Numbered from the stretch's first letter, positions 26,479-36,071 are shown. The stretch: DNA of 64,000 nt from Streptomyces sp. NBC_01549 (GCF_026339955.1 NZ_JAPEPW010000004.1:558001-622000); one strand, 5' to 3'. The notes: generated by a model from the letters alone, not told the origin. Program-made: numbers and translations.

Positions 26479-28170
26479 CGGACCAACGCCTTCACGACAC
26501 GCACCGGGCCGCCACCGGCCGCTCGCAGGGTGTAGCGGCCGACCGCGGCCGGCACGGTGAGCGTCTCCGCGTAGGCGAGTTCGTGCCGGTCTCCGGCCGC
26601 CGTGTGCACCGTGACGCCTTCCCCTTCCACCACGTTCAGGATGTGGAACCGTCCCTGCGTGTCGTCGGCCGCCTCGGCCTCGGCGTCGAGCACGAACCTC
26701 CTGACCTCATAGAACATCTCGTCCAGCGCGCCGATGACCTCCTCCCGCCAACCGGTGCCCTCGCGCAGGGTGCGCGGCTCTTGAACCAGGTCGCGGGCGA
26801 CGGCCGCACCGCGTCGTCCGGTCTCGAGGTTGGCGAACCCGTGCTCGTAGGGCAGGGGGCGCGGGTTGCCGTCGGCACCGGGCCGCAGCCAGTCGTAGAA
26901 CCGCAGGCTGTACAGATAGGGGGGTGGCGCTGATCTCCAGCACGAGGTTGCCCGCACCGCTGGCGTGCGGGGTGCCCGCCGGGATCATGAACAGCTGGCC
27001 CTGCTCGGCGGGGAAGGCCAGGACGTGGTCCTCGGGGTCCATGGGCACTGCGTCGGTGACGGCCCGCTCCACCTCCTTGCGGAAGACATCGACGTCGGCA
27101 TCCTCGCGCAGGCCGAGGAACACCTTGGTGTCGGTGCTGCCGAGGGTCAGGTAGTACGTCTCGTGCTGGGTGTAGTCCCAGCCGAAACGTTCCCGCATGT
27201 ACGACTCCTTCGGGTGGCAGTGCACGGAGAGGCTGCCGCCGCCGACGGTGTCCAGGTAGTCGAAGCGGATCGGGAAGGACGTGCCGAAGCGGGCGTGCAC
27301 CTGTGCCCCCAGCACGCTGTCCGGTTCCAGCACGCACATGAGTTGGAACGGCACTTCGGCCTGGGCCTGCGGTCCGGTGCCGATGAGGATTCCGGCCTCG
27401 GGCGCGATCAGTTCGTAGCCGAGCGCGGTGTTGCGGGCGTCGGGGTTGAAGCCGAGTTCGCGCTGTGCCCAATGGCCTCCCCAGGGAGTGGAGTTGAAGT
27501 ACGGGCGGGTGCGGACGGGCTGGCGGGCCAGGGCGGCGTACGTGGCGCGCAGGCCTGCTCCGTCGATCCACGCCGGGTGGTCGGGGCGCTGCATGTCGAT
27601 CCAGGCGTCGAGGCGGCGTACGAGCGAGTCGCGGTGCTGGTCGATCATCGGCCAGTCGATGTAGAACAGCCGTCTGAAGTCGGGCTTCTCGCCCGGCAGA
27701 CCGAGGTTGGCGCCCGGCTCACCCGCGCCTACGGCGGCCTCCGCGTATCGCTTGGGCACATCGGCGTACCAGAGCAGGTCGTGATCCACGAGGGCGGCGC
27801 CGGGCCCGTAGACGAGGAGCAGCCCTTCCTTCGGCGGTGCGGCTACCGGGAGGATCTCGAAGAGGTCGACGAGGGGATTGTCGGCGAGCCCGCGGAAGTA
27901 GGGGTCGTCGGCGTCTGCCGGCCGTTCGGTGCGGCTCCTGACGAGCGCCGGCCGTGCGTAGTGGCTCCGTATGTCGAGCAGGGTGACGGGGGTACCGCGC
28001 CCGGTCAGCTCATGTGCGAGGCGATCACCGAGGAGGGACCAGTCGACGGAAGGGGGCCCGTCGATGGCCACCACCGTGGGGCCGTCGGGGAGTTGGGAGG
28101 CCACTGCCTGCCATCCCGTGTGGAGGACGGCCTGCGGGGCGGGGGCGTAGCGCGGATCGAGCCGGTACAC
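26475..28170 (-). pseudogene. Class I mannose-6-phosphate isomerase, single-base frameshift
   Basis: The long form would be about 565 residues and interconvert mannose-6-phosphate and fructose-6-phosphate. Metal-site motifs are present: VHCHPKESYMRERFG, MIPAGTPHASGAGN. After LVLEISATP a run of six C (minus strand, near 26920) shifts the frame. Removing one C continues as YLYSLRFYDWLRPG and runs to the normal end ...TLRAAGGGPVRVVKALVR at 26475. A real mutation or a sequencing error are both possible. The N-terminal 180 residues hold a kinase-like VVAIDGPPSVDWSLLGDRL segment seen in this long subclass. The GTG start at 28170 has AAAGGAG upstream. Operon: permease, isomerase, ROK kinase. Confidence 0.8.
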
Positions 28171-28225
28171 ACGGTCTCCTTTGCGGACAGGGGGTGGGTG
28201 AAGAGGGAAGGCGGCGCGCAGGCGC

Positions 28226-28640
28226 TCATTCCTTGCTCGCTCCGGCGAGCATCCCGGACACCAGAGTGCGCTGGGAGAAGACGAAGAGCACCAGCACGGG
28301 CAGGATGGCGATGATGATGGCCAGGGCGAGTTCGGGGATGGTGACGTTCAGTCCGGCGCCGGCGACGGGGTTGAAGGACGGCGTCGAGGCCAGCAGTTGG
28401 TTCAGGCCCACCTGGACGGGGAACTGCTCGCTGTTCGGCAGGACGAGATACGGCAGGAGGAAATTGTTCCAGTTGCCGACGAAGCTGAAGAACGCGACCA
28501 GTCCGACCACGGGCTTGGCGAGCGGGAGCGCGATGCGGGAGAAGAGCTGCCACTCCGTGCAGCCGTCGATCCGTGCGGCGGACAGCAGGTCCCTGGGGAG
28601 GCTGCTCCCGAAGTGTTCGGCAGGCTGGACGCTCGCGCCA
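28226..28640 (-). pseudogene. Carbohydrate ABC transporter permease, 5'-truncated
   Basis: The MalG/UgpE-type C-terminal half is present: AARIDGCTEWQLFSRIALPL (the EAA loop that docks the ATPase), then hydrophobic helices VVGLVAFFSFVGNWNNFLLP and LALAIIIAILPVLVLFVF, ending SGMLAG. The first half is replaced near 28630-28650 by unrelated sequence. It cannot form a working channel. It is the first member of the decayed sugar operon. Confidence 0.8.
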
Positions 28641-28712
28641 CACAGTGACGTCAGAGCGCGAGGGCTGAGATTCGGCCTTGGAATGGCTCGCCAGAAAGCC
28701 CAAATGTGTACG

Positions 28713-28742
28713 CTGCACACACTAGGGGACAGGAGTGTGCAG
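28713..28742. promoter_or_regulatory. Inverted repeat, candidate TetR operator
   Basis: CTGCACAC at 28713-28720 and GTGTGCAG at 28735-28742 are perfect inverted arms separated by 14 bp. The right arm overlaps the GTG start of the TetR-like remnant, an autoregulatory position. Confidence 0.5.
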
Positions 28743-28920
28743 TGTCAACATTGAGCAGTGGCCGCTACCACCACGGTGATCTGCGGGCTGCGTGCCTGCG
28801 TGCTGCCTTGGACTTGCTGGAGGAGAGCGATGAGGCCGCCGTTTCGCTGCGCGCAGTCGCCCGTCGCGCCGGCGTGTCATCCAATGCGCCGTACCGGCAC
28901 TACCCGGACAATTCCACCAC
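28742..28920 (+). pseudogene. TetR-family regulator, N-terminal remnant
   Basis: Reads STLSSGRYHHGDLRAACLRA, LDLLEESDEAAVSLRAVARR and AGVSSNAPYRHYPD, a complete TetR helix-turn-helix. The frame then runs into unrelated sequence, so the ligand-binding domain is lost. GTG 28742 is the likely start. Confidence 0.75.
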
Positions 28921-29025
28921 CGCGCTCGCGAGCACGGACGCCGCTACCTCACCCTCAGCACAACTACGACCTCACAGCCTGATCAGGAACGTCCCTGAAA
29001 GAGAGCTACACCCAACCCCGATGGC

Positions 29026-31848
29026 TCACCGGCCGTCGGGGTCCCGGCGCACCACCGCACCCGGTGGCAGGTCCTCCTGTGCCGTGAGGGCGGTGAGTGC
29101 GTCGCGCAGGCCGGCGCGGGCGGTGACGCCGAGTTTCGGGAACACGTTGTAGAGGTGTCCGCTGACCGTGCGGGCGGACAGGTGCAGCCGTTCGCCGATC
29201 GCCTTGTTCGTCAGGCCCGAGGCCGCGAGCGTGGCGATCTGCAGCTCTTGCGGAGTGAGCAGGACGTCTGTCGAGCCGGCCTGCCGCCTGGACACGCCGG
29301 TCGCCCCCAGTTCGTTCCTGGCGCGCTCGGCCCACGGTGCGGCCTGCAGCCGATCGAAGATCGTCAGCGCAGCGTTGATGCGTGTGCGTGACTCCACGGT
29401 GGCCCGCTCCCTGCGCAGGTGCTCGCCGTAGGCCAGCAGTACGCGCCCGCGTTCGAAGGGCCACAGATTCTCGGGCGCCGCTGCGAGGGCCCGCTCGAAG
29501 TGGGCGCTCGCCACCTCTCCCTCGGACACCAACCCCTGCGCCCCGGCCACGAGCATCGCCCAGCGGGAAGAAATCTTGGTGATGCCCATCCGCAGCATCG
29601 CCTCGACGTAATCGCGCGCCTGGTCCGACCGGCCGGTCCGGACGGCTGCCTCGACGAGGTCGTAGGCGACGAACAGCTGCAGTTGCCGGGCGGTGCCGGG
29701 TTCCAGTCCGCGTGGGCTGATCTTGGTCGCTTGTGTATACGCCGTCTCGAAGTCGCCGCGGCCGATCGCCGCGAGGGTCCGTACGCGGTACACGTGCTGC
29801 GGCACGATGAAGGCCTGGCGCGGGATCGACCAGGCCAGCATTCCCTCCAGCGGTTCCTCCGCCTCATCCTGCTGCCCGAGCGCGGCTGCGGCGAGGGCCC
29901 TGCTGTAGTGCAGGAACCAGACGAAGTTGACGTACCCGTAGGACTCGGCGCGCTCCAGTCCCTCCTCCGCGAAGCGCTTGGTGTCGTCCCATCGCCCGGC
30001 GAGGTAGCTTTCCGCGCACAGCAGCATGAGCGCGTTGGTGACGGAGGCGACGGCCCCCGTGCGGGCAGCGTCCTGCCAGACGCGCAGCAACGGTTCCCGC
30101 AGGTCGGCGAGGCGGTCGACATCGTTGGCGACATAACCGACGCGGATGATCTGCCCGGGGTCGAGCTCGGTCGCCAGCGTCGCGATCTCCTGGTCCAGGG
30201 TGTGCAGTGCCTCCGGGGAGACAAGGGCCGGATTGGACACGACCTCGGAGCGGACGATCAATCCCTCCGGCAGCAAGTCGCGGTACCTGTCGACCAGTTC
30301 GAGGTAGGGGTCCCACATCTCCTTGCGCCCGTTGAGCGAGGCGATCACCGAAAGGACCCAGATCGCGGAGTTGATCTCATCCGCGGTCGGCTCCGCTTCG
30401 GGGGCTCGCAGAGCGGTGGTGAGCACCCGGAAGGCCGAGACGACGTCCGCGTCGGAGTACAGCATGAGCGAGGCCGCGGCCGAGGCGGTCGCCAGCGAGC
30501 CGACGTTGGCGTCCAGGCGGCGCGCGTCGGTGAGCAGCTGCGAGACCGTCTGGAGGTCTCCCATCACCTCGGCCGCGAAGTACGCGGCCCCGGCCAGGCG
30601 CTGAGATCGGTGCTCGGGATCCGGGCTCAGATCGGCCGACCGTGTCATCGCCGCCACCGCCGCGGACGGGTCTCCGCGTTTGAGTGCCCGGATCGACTCG
30701 TGCTGAAGGAGGGTGGCCACCTCCTCGTCGGGGCCGAAGGACGCATCGGCGAGATGCCAGGCGCGGCGTCCCGGATCGGCGCGTCGGCAGCCGGCGAGTG
30801 CCCGGTGGGCCCTGCGCCGTTGCTCGGGCCGGGCCAGTTCGACGACGGCGGAGCGCACCAGCGGGTGGCGGAAGACGACCGAGTGGCGGCTGTCGACGAC
30901 GACGATGTGCTCACGTTCGGCGATGTCGAGCTGATTGGCGGCATCGGGTCCCACCACACTCTCGGCGGACATTGCCTGGCCCGAACCGTCCAGGGCGAGC
31001 AGCAGGAGCAGGTCCCGGGTCTCCGGTGCGAGCGTGGCGATCCGGGCGGTGAACATCCGGGTGAGCCGCTCGGTCAGCGGCAGCACGGTGGGAAGCGCGT
31101 CCGCCGTGGGGTACCGGTCCGAGGCCAGCGTCGCCGGTAGCTCGACGAGGGCGAGCGGGTTCCCCTGGGCCTCGGAGACGATGCGCCGGCGCACATGCTC
31201 GGCCAGGTGCGGGTAGCGGGAGAACAGTAGGGCTTCGGACTCCGAGTCGTCCAGAGAATGCATGGTGAGGCTGTTGACGTCGCCGCGAATGCGCAGGGGC
31301 TCCCCGGTCGTGCGGACTGTCGAGAGCATGCGCACACGGGTTCCGGCGACCCGCCGGGCCACGAAGGACAGGACGTCGGCGCTGGCGTCGTCGAGCCACT
31401 GGACGTCGTCGATGATGGCGACCAGCGGCTGTTCTCGTGCGGCGAGCAGGAGCAGTGACAGGACCGCGGTCGAGATGAGGATGCGCGAGGGGGTCGCACC
31501 GTCGCCGAAGCCCAGTGCCACCCGCAGAGCACTCTCGTGGTCCGGGCCGAGTTCCGCGAACAGCGGGACCAGCGGCACCAGCAGCTGGTTGAGGCCGGCG
31601 AACGCGATATTGGCCTCGAACTGAGCGCCGGCAGCCCGCAATGTCCTCATACCCCTGGCGCGGGCGAGATCGGCGGCGGCGTCGAGCAGGGCGGACTTTC
31701 CCACACCGGGATCACCGAACAGGGTCAACGAGCCGCCGAGTCGGGCGGTGTCGTCGATCACTGCCCTGATGAGGTCCAGTTCGCTGGACCGGCCGGTCAG
31801 GCCGGTCCCGACCTCCGGACCCTCGGCGCCCGGGTGCTCTGCGCTCAT
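29026..31848 (-). CDS. LAL-family LuxR transcriptional regulator
   Basis: 940 residues. Walker A GDPGVGKS is at 45-52 and Walker B LVAIIDDVQWLDD near 135. A helical repeat region of about 600 residues follows, then a C-terminal LuxR helix-turn-helix (LTPQELQIATLAASGLTNKA, RTVSGHLYNVFPKLGV). Start ATG 31848 with GAGG upstream; the frame stays open far 5' (to 33045) through the neighbouring hydrolase gene on another frame, which is an artefact. It precedes the hydrolase/oxidoreductase block and is the best candidate for its regulator. A remnant at 39945-40142 is a close paralogue of its ATPase domain, so the regulator was once duplicated within this block. Confidence 0.92.
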   Translation of the reverse strand: MSAEHPGAEGPEVGTGLTGRSSELDLIRAVIDDTARLGGSLTLFGDPGVGKSALLDAAADLARARGMRTLRAAGAQFEANIAFAGLNQLLVPLVPLFAELGPDHESALRVALGFGDGATPSRILISTAVLSLLLLAAREQPLVAIIDDVQWLDDASADVLSFVARRVAGTRVRMLSTVRTTGEPLRIRGDVNSLTMHSLDDSESEALLFSRYPHLAEHVRRRIVSEAQGNPLALVELPATLASDRYPTADALPTVLPLTERLTRMFTARIATLAPETRDLLLLLALDGSGQAMSAESVVGPDAANQLDIAEREHIVVVDSRHSVVFRHPLVRSAVVELARPEQRRRAHRALAGCRRADPGRRAWHLADASFGPDEEVATLLQHESIRALKRGDPSAAVAAMTRSADLSPDPEHRSQRLAGAAYFAAEVMGDLQTVSQLLTDARRLDANVGSLATASAAASLMLYSDADVVSAFRVLTTALRAPEAEPTADEINSAIWVLSVIASLNGRKEMWDPYLELVDRYRDLLPEGLIVRSEVVSNPALVSPEALHTLDQEIATLATELDPGQIIRVGYVANDVDRLADLREPLLRVWQDAARTGAVASVTNALMLLCAESYLAGRWDDTKRFAEEGLERAESYGYVNFVWFLHYSRALAAAALGQQDEAEEPLEGMLAWSIPRQAFIVPQHVYRVRTLAAIGRGDFETAYTQATKISPRGLEPGTARQLQLFVAYDLVEAAVRTGRSDQARDYVEAMLRMGITKISSRWAMLVAGAQGLVSEGEVASAHFERALAAAPENLWPFERGRVLLAYGEHLRRERATVESRTRINAALTIFDRLQAAPWAERARNELGATGVSRRQAGSTDVLLTPQELQIATLAASGLTNKAIGERLHLSARTVSGHLYNVFPKLGVTARAGLRDALTALTAQEDLPPGAVVRRDPDGR

Positions 31849-31919
31849 GCGGAGGTGCCTCTTTCCCTTGTCTGTCTCGACTCTATTCGACGCCGCACCG
31901 CACTGCGTCGTCCTGTTCT

Positions 31920-32747
31920 CTAGGGGGCAGTGGTCGTGGCGGCGTCCTCGATGAGGTGGGTGACGGTGCCGGGGTGGGAGATCATCGCGACGTGGGAGCT
32001 GTTGATCTCGATGGTGTGCGAGTGGGCACGCCGGGCCTCGAATCGCTCCACCGGTGCGCCCAGCGCCTCGTCCTGCCTGGCGACCAGGGCCCAGGAGGGG
32101 ATGGTGTGCCAGGCGGCGGCCGTGGCCGAGGAGGCGAACGCGGCGGCGGCGACGGGGCGCTGTTCCGCGGCCATCACGACGGTCTGGGAGGCGGGCAGGT
32201 CGGCCGCGAATACGGCCCGGAAGCGGGTGGGGTCGACGTACAGATCCGAGCCGCCGGTGCCGTCGGAGTTGCTGAAGGGCACAGGGCGCAGGGCGGGTGC
32301 CAGTTCGTTGGTACCGGGGAACTTGTTCGACAGCGCGCTCAGTTTCTCGCCCTTGTCCTGGACGAGCGCGGCGATGTAGACAAGGGCCTTGACCTGGGGG
32401 TCGCCGGCGGCGGCCTGGGAGATGACGGCGCCGCCGTAGGAGTGGCCCACCAGGATGACCGGACCCTTGACACTGGCCAGGACGCTGGCGACGTAGGCGG
32501 AGTCCTCGGCCAGGCCGCGCAACGGGTTGGCCGGAGCGATGACCGGGTAGCCGTCGTGCTGCAGGCGCTCGACCACGCCGTTCCAGCTCGAAGCGTCGGC
32601 GAAGGCGCCGTGCACCAGTACCACCGTGGGCTTGGGGGCGGCGGGGGTGGTGTGGGCGGAGGCCAACGGGATCAGGGACAGGCTGGCCGAAGCCGTGATG
32701 GCGGCGGTGATGAGCAGGGTGCGCAGCCGGGGACGGGGGATGGACAT
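31920..32747 (-). CDS. Secreted alpha/beta hydrolase
   Basis: 275 residues with a Sec-type signal peptide (RPRLRTLLITAA ... LASA, about 31 residues). The hydrolase fold begins PTVVLVHGAFADASSWNGVV. The nucleophile Ser is in VGHSYGGAV and the catalytic His in SSHVAMISHP. It is homologous along its length to the proteins at 43578 and 44377, an EstE/MenH-like subgroup common in actinomycetes. Substrate unknown; an ester or lactone is likely. AAGGAGA ribosome site lies 5' of ATG 32747. It is 71 bp upstream of the LAL regulator in the same direction, so the two may be co-transcribed. Confidence 0.88.
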   Translation of the reverse strand: MSIPRPRLRTLLITAAITASASLSLIPLASAHTTPAAPKPTVVLVHGAFADASSWNGVVERLQHDGYPVIAPANPLRGLAEDSAYVASVLASVKGPVILVGHSYGGAVISQAAAGDPQVKALVYIAALVQDKGEKLSALSNKFPGTNELAPALRPVPFSNSDGTGGSDLYVDPTRFRAVFAADLPASQTVVMAAEQRPVAAAAFASSATAAAWHTIPSWALVARQDEALGAPVERFEARRAHSHTIEINSSHVAMISHPGTVTHLIEDAATTTAP

Positions 32748-32792
32748 GATGGATCTCCTTGGGAGGGGGGCGGGGGTGAGGGGAAAACTGGG

Positions 32793-32970
32793 TCAGGCGG
32801 CGCTGAGGGCCAGGTGCCCGGAGGTCGGTGCGGGTACGGGTTGCCCGTGCTCCTGGACCAGGTCGGCGGGCAGGGGGTGCGGGGCACACACGAGGGCGAG
32901 GAAACGGGCGACCGCGGCACTGACGGGTCCGATGCGGACGGTGGTGCGCTCGCGCACGGCGCGTGCGTGG
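32793..32970 (-). pseudogene. Possible LysR-type regulator, C-terminal scrap
   Basis: The reverse strand reads AVRERTTVRIGPVSAAVARF, LALV, then a Pro-rich tail and TGA at 32793. It is reminiscent of the end of a LysR effector domain (AVR...VAAFLxLV). Too short to be sure. Confidence 0.3.
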
Positions 32971-33105
32971 CAGCGCAGCAGGGCCCGCCCACCGCTCCCG
33001 TCGCGTGGATCGTCTTGTCCTGGCGCCCCCGGTCAAGGCCTCCATGGGCTGTCAGGACGAGGTCCATCAGGTCGGTCGTGCCATGAAGTCGCTTTCGTGA
33101 TGGAA

Positions 33106-33144
33106 CCCCCTGGGCCGGGGGGACGCGCGACCCGGCCCAGGGGG
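33106..33144. terminator. Hairpin downstream of the aldo/keto reductase
   Basis: CCCCCTGGGCCGGG (33106-33119) pairs perfectly with 33131-33144, a 14-bp stem with an 11-nt loop, 50 bp past the reductase stop on the minus strand. Confidence 0.7.
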
Positions 33145-33193
33145 TGGCTGCGGGGAGGGGAGTGCACAGGGCCCGCCAGGGTTGGGGCGCTGG

Positions 33194-34063
33194 TCAGACG
33201 GCCTGGCTGAGTGCCTGGAACTGGGCGTCGGTCAAGGTGACCTGCGCGGCCTGGGTGTTCTCCTCCAGGTGGGCCACGCGGGAGGTACCGGGGATGGGCA
33301 GCATCACTGGGGAGCGCCGCAGCAGCCAGGCCAGGGCCAGCTGGGAGGGGCTCGCGCCGTGCTCCTTGGCGAGCGTGTCCAGCGGGCCGCCCGGGCGCGC
33401 CAGCTGGCCGGTGGCCATCGGGAACCACGGGATGAAGCCCAGGTTTTCCCGCTCGGCGTACTCCAGGACGTCCTCGGCACCGCGATTGGCCAGGTTGTAC
33501 AGGTTCTGCACGGAGACGATGTCCGCGATCTTCCGGGCTTCCTTGATCTGCTCCACGGTCACCTCCGACAGGCCGATGTGGCGGATCTTGCCCTCCTGCT
33601 GCAGCAGGAGCAGCTCACCGACCTGGTCGGCCAGCGGGACCTTGGGGTCGACGCGGTGCAACTGGTAGAGGTCGATCCGCTCCGCGCCCAGGTGGCGCAG
33701 GCTCAGTTCGGTCTGCTGCCGCAGGTACTCGGGGCGGCCGAGCGCGCGCCAGTCGTCCGGGCCCGAGCGGGAGAGCCCGCCCTTGGTGGCGATCACCAGG
33801 TGCTGGGAGTACGGGTGCAGGGCCTTGCGGATGAGCTGCTCGCTGACGAACGGGCCGTAAGAGTCGGCGGTGTCGATGAAGTTCACGCCCAGTTCGGCGG
33901 CCCGGCGCAGCACGCGCACGGCCTCCTCGGGGTCCTTGGGGTCGCCCCAGACTCCGGGGCCCGTCAACTGCATCGCACCGTAGCCGAGCCGGTTGACGGG
34001 CAGGTCGCCGCCGAGGCGGTAGACCCCGGAGGCGTCGACGGGGCGTGCGGTTTCCTGTGTCAT
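33194..34063 (-). CDS. Aldo/keto reductase
   Basis: 289 residues of the AKR superfamily TIM barrel, an NADPH-dependent carbonyl reductase. The catalytic tetrad is visible: Asp and Tyr in FIDTADSYGPF, Lys in VIATKGGL, His in YQLHRVDP. Cofactor-loop sequence LPIPGTSRVAHLEEN is at the C-terminus. Length is slightly short but complete for the actinobacterial subgroup. ATG 34063 has AGGAAGG upstream and a TetR-like operator at 34084-34097. A single-gene unit ending at the 33106 hairpin, within the block of oxidoreductases and hydrolases. Confidence 0.92.
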   Translation of the reverse strand: MTQETARPVDASGVYRLGGDLPVNRLGYGAMQLTGPGVWGDPKDPEEAVRVLRRAAELGVNFIDTADSYGPFVSEQLIRKALHPYSQHLVIATKGGLSRSGPDDWRALGRPEYLRQQTELSLRHLGAERIDLYQLHRVDPKVPLADQVGELLLLQQEGKIRHIGLSEVTVEQIKEARKIADIVSVQNLYNLANRGAEDVLEYAERENLGFIPWFPMATGQLARPGGPLDTLAKEHGASPSQLALAWLLRRSPVMLPIPGTSRVAHLEENTQAAQVTLTDAQFQALSQAV

Positions 34064-34083
34064 GATCTGCCTTCCTGGTCGAA

Positions 34084-34097
34084 TAAACGTTCGTCTA
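34084..34097. promoter_or_regulatory. TetR-like operator upstream of the aldo/keto reductase
   Basis: TAAACGTTCGTCTA, an imperfect palindrome of the type bound by many actinobacterial TetR regulators, about 20 bp upstream of the start. No intact TetR gene lies in the window. The rest of 34098-34300 has no recognisable gene. Confidence 0.45.
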
Positions 34098-34300
34098 AAA
34101 GTTCGGGCGGGGTGCCGACGCTTGCGTGGGTCGGCTGGTGGAGCGCGGCGGGAGCCTCTGTTGCCGGGGGTGGGTCGGCCGGCGCTGCGGCCTCAGGGGG
34201 TGGTGGTCATCGGCTACTCGGTGGGTGCGCTGCGCGGTGATGCACAGCCCCGGGACGGGTCGAGAGGGCGCGTCCTTGGGGTGGGGCAGGTCGGCCGCGT

Positions 34301-34579
34301 TCACGCGGCCCTCGACACGGGGCGCGGAACGTCGCGCTGGCGTTCGGTCAGGCCGCCCCAGACTCCGAACGGCTGACGGGTGCTCAGCGCGAACGCGGCG
34401 CACCTGTCGAGGACCGGGCAGGCCCGGCAGACTTCCACGGCGCGCTGTTCGCGCCTGCGCCGGCGGTGGCCGCGTTCGCCGGGAGGCGAGAAGAACACGG
34501 CCGATGCCATGCCCCGGCAGGCGGCGTCTGCCTGCCATTGCCAGGCGTCGAGCAGGGGGACGAGGGAACTGGCGTTCAT
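34301..34579 (-). CDS. WhiB-family iron-sulfur transcription factor
   Basis: 92 residues. Four Cys for a [4Fe-4S] cluster: one in ADAACRGM and three in VCRACPVLDRC (CxxCx5C). The diagnostic GVWGGLTE turn follows, then a basic tail. WhiB-like proteins sense redox state or NO and bind the principal sigma factor. A canonical GVWGG and complete cluster suggest function. ATG 34579 follows GGAGAAG. It lies in the redox/hydrolase block, downstream of the minus-strand tautomerase operon, and could be its redox-responsive regulator. Confidence 0.92.
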   Translation of the reverse strand: MNASSLVPLLDAWQWQADAACRGMASAVFFSPPGERGHRRRRREQRAVEVCRACPVLDRCAAFALSTRQPFGVWGGLTERQRDVPRPVSRAA

Positions 34580-34685
34580 GGTTGATTTCTTCTCCGCGGA
34601 AGTAGCAGTAGCGGGCGGGCAGTCGGGCGGTGTGCGGGCGGGCAGGAGGTGGCAGTGGCCGGGCTCCCGCCCGCCCGCGTGACGG

Positions 34686-35519
34686 CTAGGAAGCCAGGAA
34701 GTCGACGAGCGCGGCGTTGACCTGGTCCGCGTGGGTCCACAGCAGCCCGTGGGGGGCGTCGTCGATCTCGACGTACTGCGCGGCGGGCACCGCCTTGGTG
34801 AACTGTCGCCCGGTGGCGTCGATCGGCAGGATCCGGTCGGCGGTTCCCTGCAGGATGAGCGTCGGCACGTCGATCTTCGCGATGTCGGCGCGCATGTCGG
34901 TGTGCCAGCTGGGCACCACGGCCGAGGACGCGAACGGGGACATGCGCGTGGCGGTGATCCAGCTGCCCCGCACCGCCTCCTCGCTGATGCGGGTGCCCAG
35001 GTTCATGTCGAGGTTGTAGAAGTCGTTGAAGAAGCTGGTGAACCAGGCGTACCGGTCCGACTCCGCGGCCGAGACGATCCCGTCGAACACGCTGGCAGGC
35101 AGGCCGGTGGGGTTGTCGGGAGTCTGCAGCAGGAACGGTTCGATAGGCGCCAGGAACGCGACCTTGCGCAGGTTGGCGGTGCCGTGGGCGCCGATGTAGC
35201 GGCCTATCTCGCCGGTACCCATCGAGAAGCCGACCAGGGCGACGTCCTTGAGCCGCAGCACGTCGAGCAGTACGTGGAGGTCGTTGGCGAAGGTGTCGAA
35301 GTCGTAGCCGGTGGTGGGCTGGCTGGACTGGCCGAAGCCGCGGCGGTCGTAGGCGATGACGCGGTGCCCGGCCTCAAGGAGCGCCGGGATCTGCAGCTCC
35401 CAGGACTTGCCGTCCAGCGGGTAGCCGTGGATCAGCACGACGGGCGAGCCCTGGCCGTGGTCCTCGTAGTACAGGTCGACGTCGGTGGTGTTTTCCTTGG
35501 CGACGGTGATGTAGGGCAT
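34686..35519 (-). CDS. Alpha/beta hydrolase, non-haem haloperoxidase type
   Basis: 277 residues matching cofactor-free haloperoxidases/esterases. Motifs: VVLIHGYPLDGKSWE (oxyanion hole), VIAYDRRGFGQSS, nucleophile Ser in VGFSMGTGEI, Asp in GTADRILP, His in DAPHGLLWTH. ATG 35519 has AGGAAG upstream; the frame is open further 5' but without a ribosome site. Third gene of the operon tautomerase (36374), HbpS-like (36039), hydrolase. Despite the family name these enzymes are mainly esterases or lactonases; the physiological substrate is unknown. Confidence 0.9.
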   Translation of the reverse strand: MPYITVAKENTTDVDLYYEDHGQGSPVVLIHGYPLDGKSWELQIPALLEAGHRVIAYDRRGFGQSSQPTTGYDFDTFANDLHVLLDVLRLKDVALVGFSMGTGEIGRYIGAHGTANLRKVAFLAPIEPFLLQTPDNPTGLPASVFDGIVSAAESDRYAWFTSFFNDFYNLDMNLGTRISEEAVRGSWITATRMSPFASSAVVPSWHTDMRADIAKIDVPTLILQGTADRILPIDATGRQFTKAVPAAQYVEIDDAPHGLLWTHADQVNAALVDFLAS

Positions 35520-35604
35520 GGCTTCGCTTCCTGAGTGGGAAGGGGTGGATGTGACGGCGCGGTGGTGCGGGTGAAAAGGGGGGAGGGAGGGGAGGGCCGC
35601 CGGT

Positions 35605-36039
35605 TCAGGGCCGGCGCAGGGCCTGGACCGCGAAGGCGGCGACCTCGTGGTCCTGCGCGGGTGACCCGCCGCCGGCACCCAGCGCCCCGACGACGACCCC
35701 GCAGGCGTCGGTGATCGGGACGCCGCCGGCGACGAAGGCCAGCGGGAGCGTGGTAGCGGTCTGGATCGAGGACAGCGGGGCGCCGGACTGCACCGCGGGG
35801 GCCAGATCGGCGGTCGCGGCGCCGAAATACACCGCGGTGCGGGCCTTGGCCCCGGAGGTGTCGATGGAGGCGAGCGCCGCGCCGTCCATCCGGGTCACCA
35901 GTACGGTGTTGCCGCCGCCGTCGAGGACCGTGAAGGTGTACGGGACCGCGAGCTCAGTGGCCTTGTGGACGCCTGCGGCGGTGGCCGTGGCCGCGTCGTC
36001 CAGGGTGAGGATGACGGGCGAGATCTGCGTGATGGGCAT
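35605..36039 (-). CDS. GlcG/HbpS-family haem-binding-type protein
   Basis: 144 residues, one GlcG/HbpS domain: LTLDDAATATAAGVHKATEL, VPYTFTVLDGGGNTVLVTRM, KARTAVYFG, GGVPITDACGVVVGALGAGG. HbpS from Streptomyces reticuli binds haem and works with a two-component system; GlcG relatives occur with oxidases. No signal peptide is visible, so this one is probably cytoplasmic. GAGGAACGG ribosome site; 32 bp after the tautomerase in the same operon. Confidence 0.88.
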   Translation of the reverse strand: MPITQISPVILTLDDAATATAAGVHKATELAVPYTFTVLDGGGNTVLVTRMDGAALASIDTSGAKARTAVYFGAATADLAPAVQSGAPLSSIQTATTLPLAFVAGGVPITDACGVVVGALGAGGGSPAQDHEVAAFAVQALRRP

Positions 36040-36071
36040 GGCCGTTCCTCTACAGGTCGTGCGGGGTGGTG

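Noticed and set aside
26965..28314. A 449-codon plus-strand frame
   Set aside because: Antisense to the mannose-6-phosphate isomerase gene.
31849..33045. N-terminal extension making a 1339-residue LAL regulator
   Set aside because: The extra 399 codons overlap the secreted hydrolase gene in another frame and have no family resemblance. ATG 31848 has a ribosome site.
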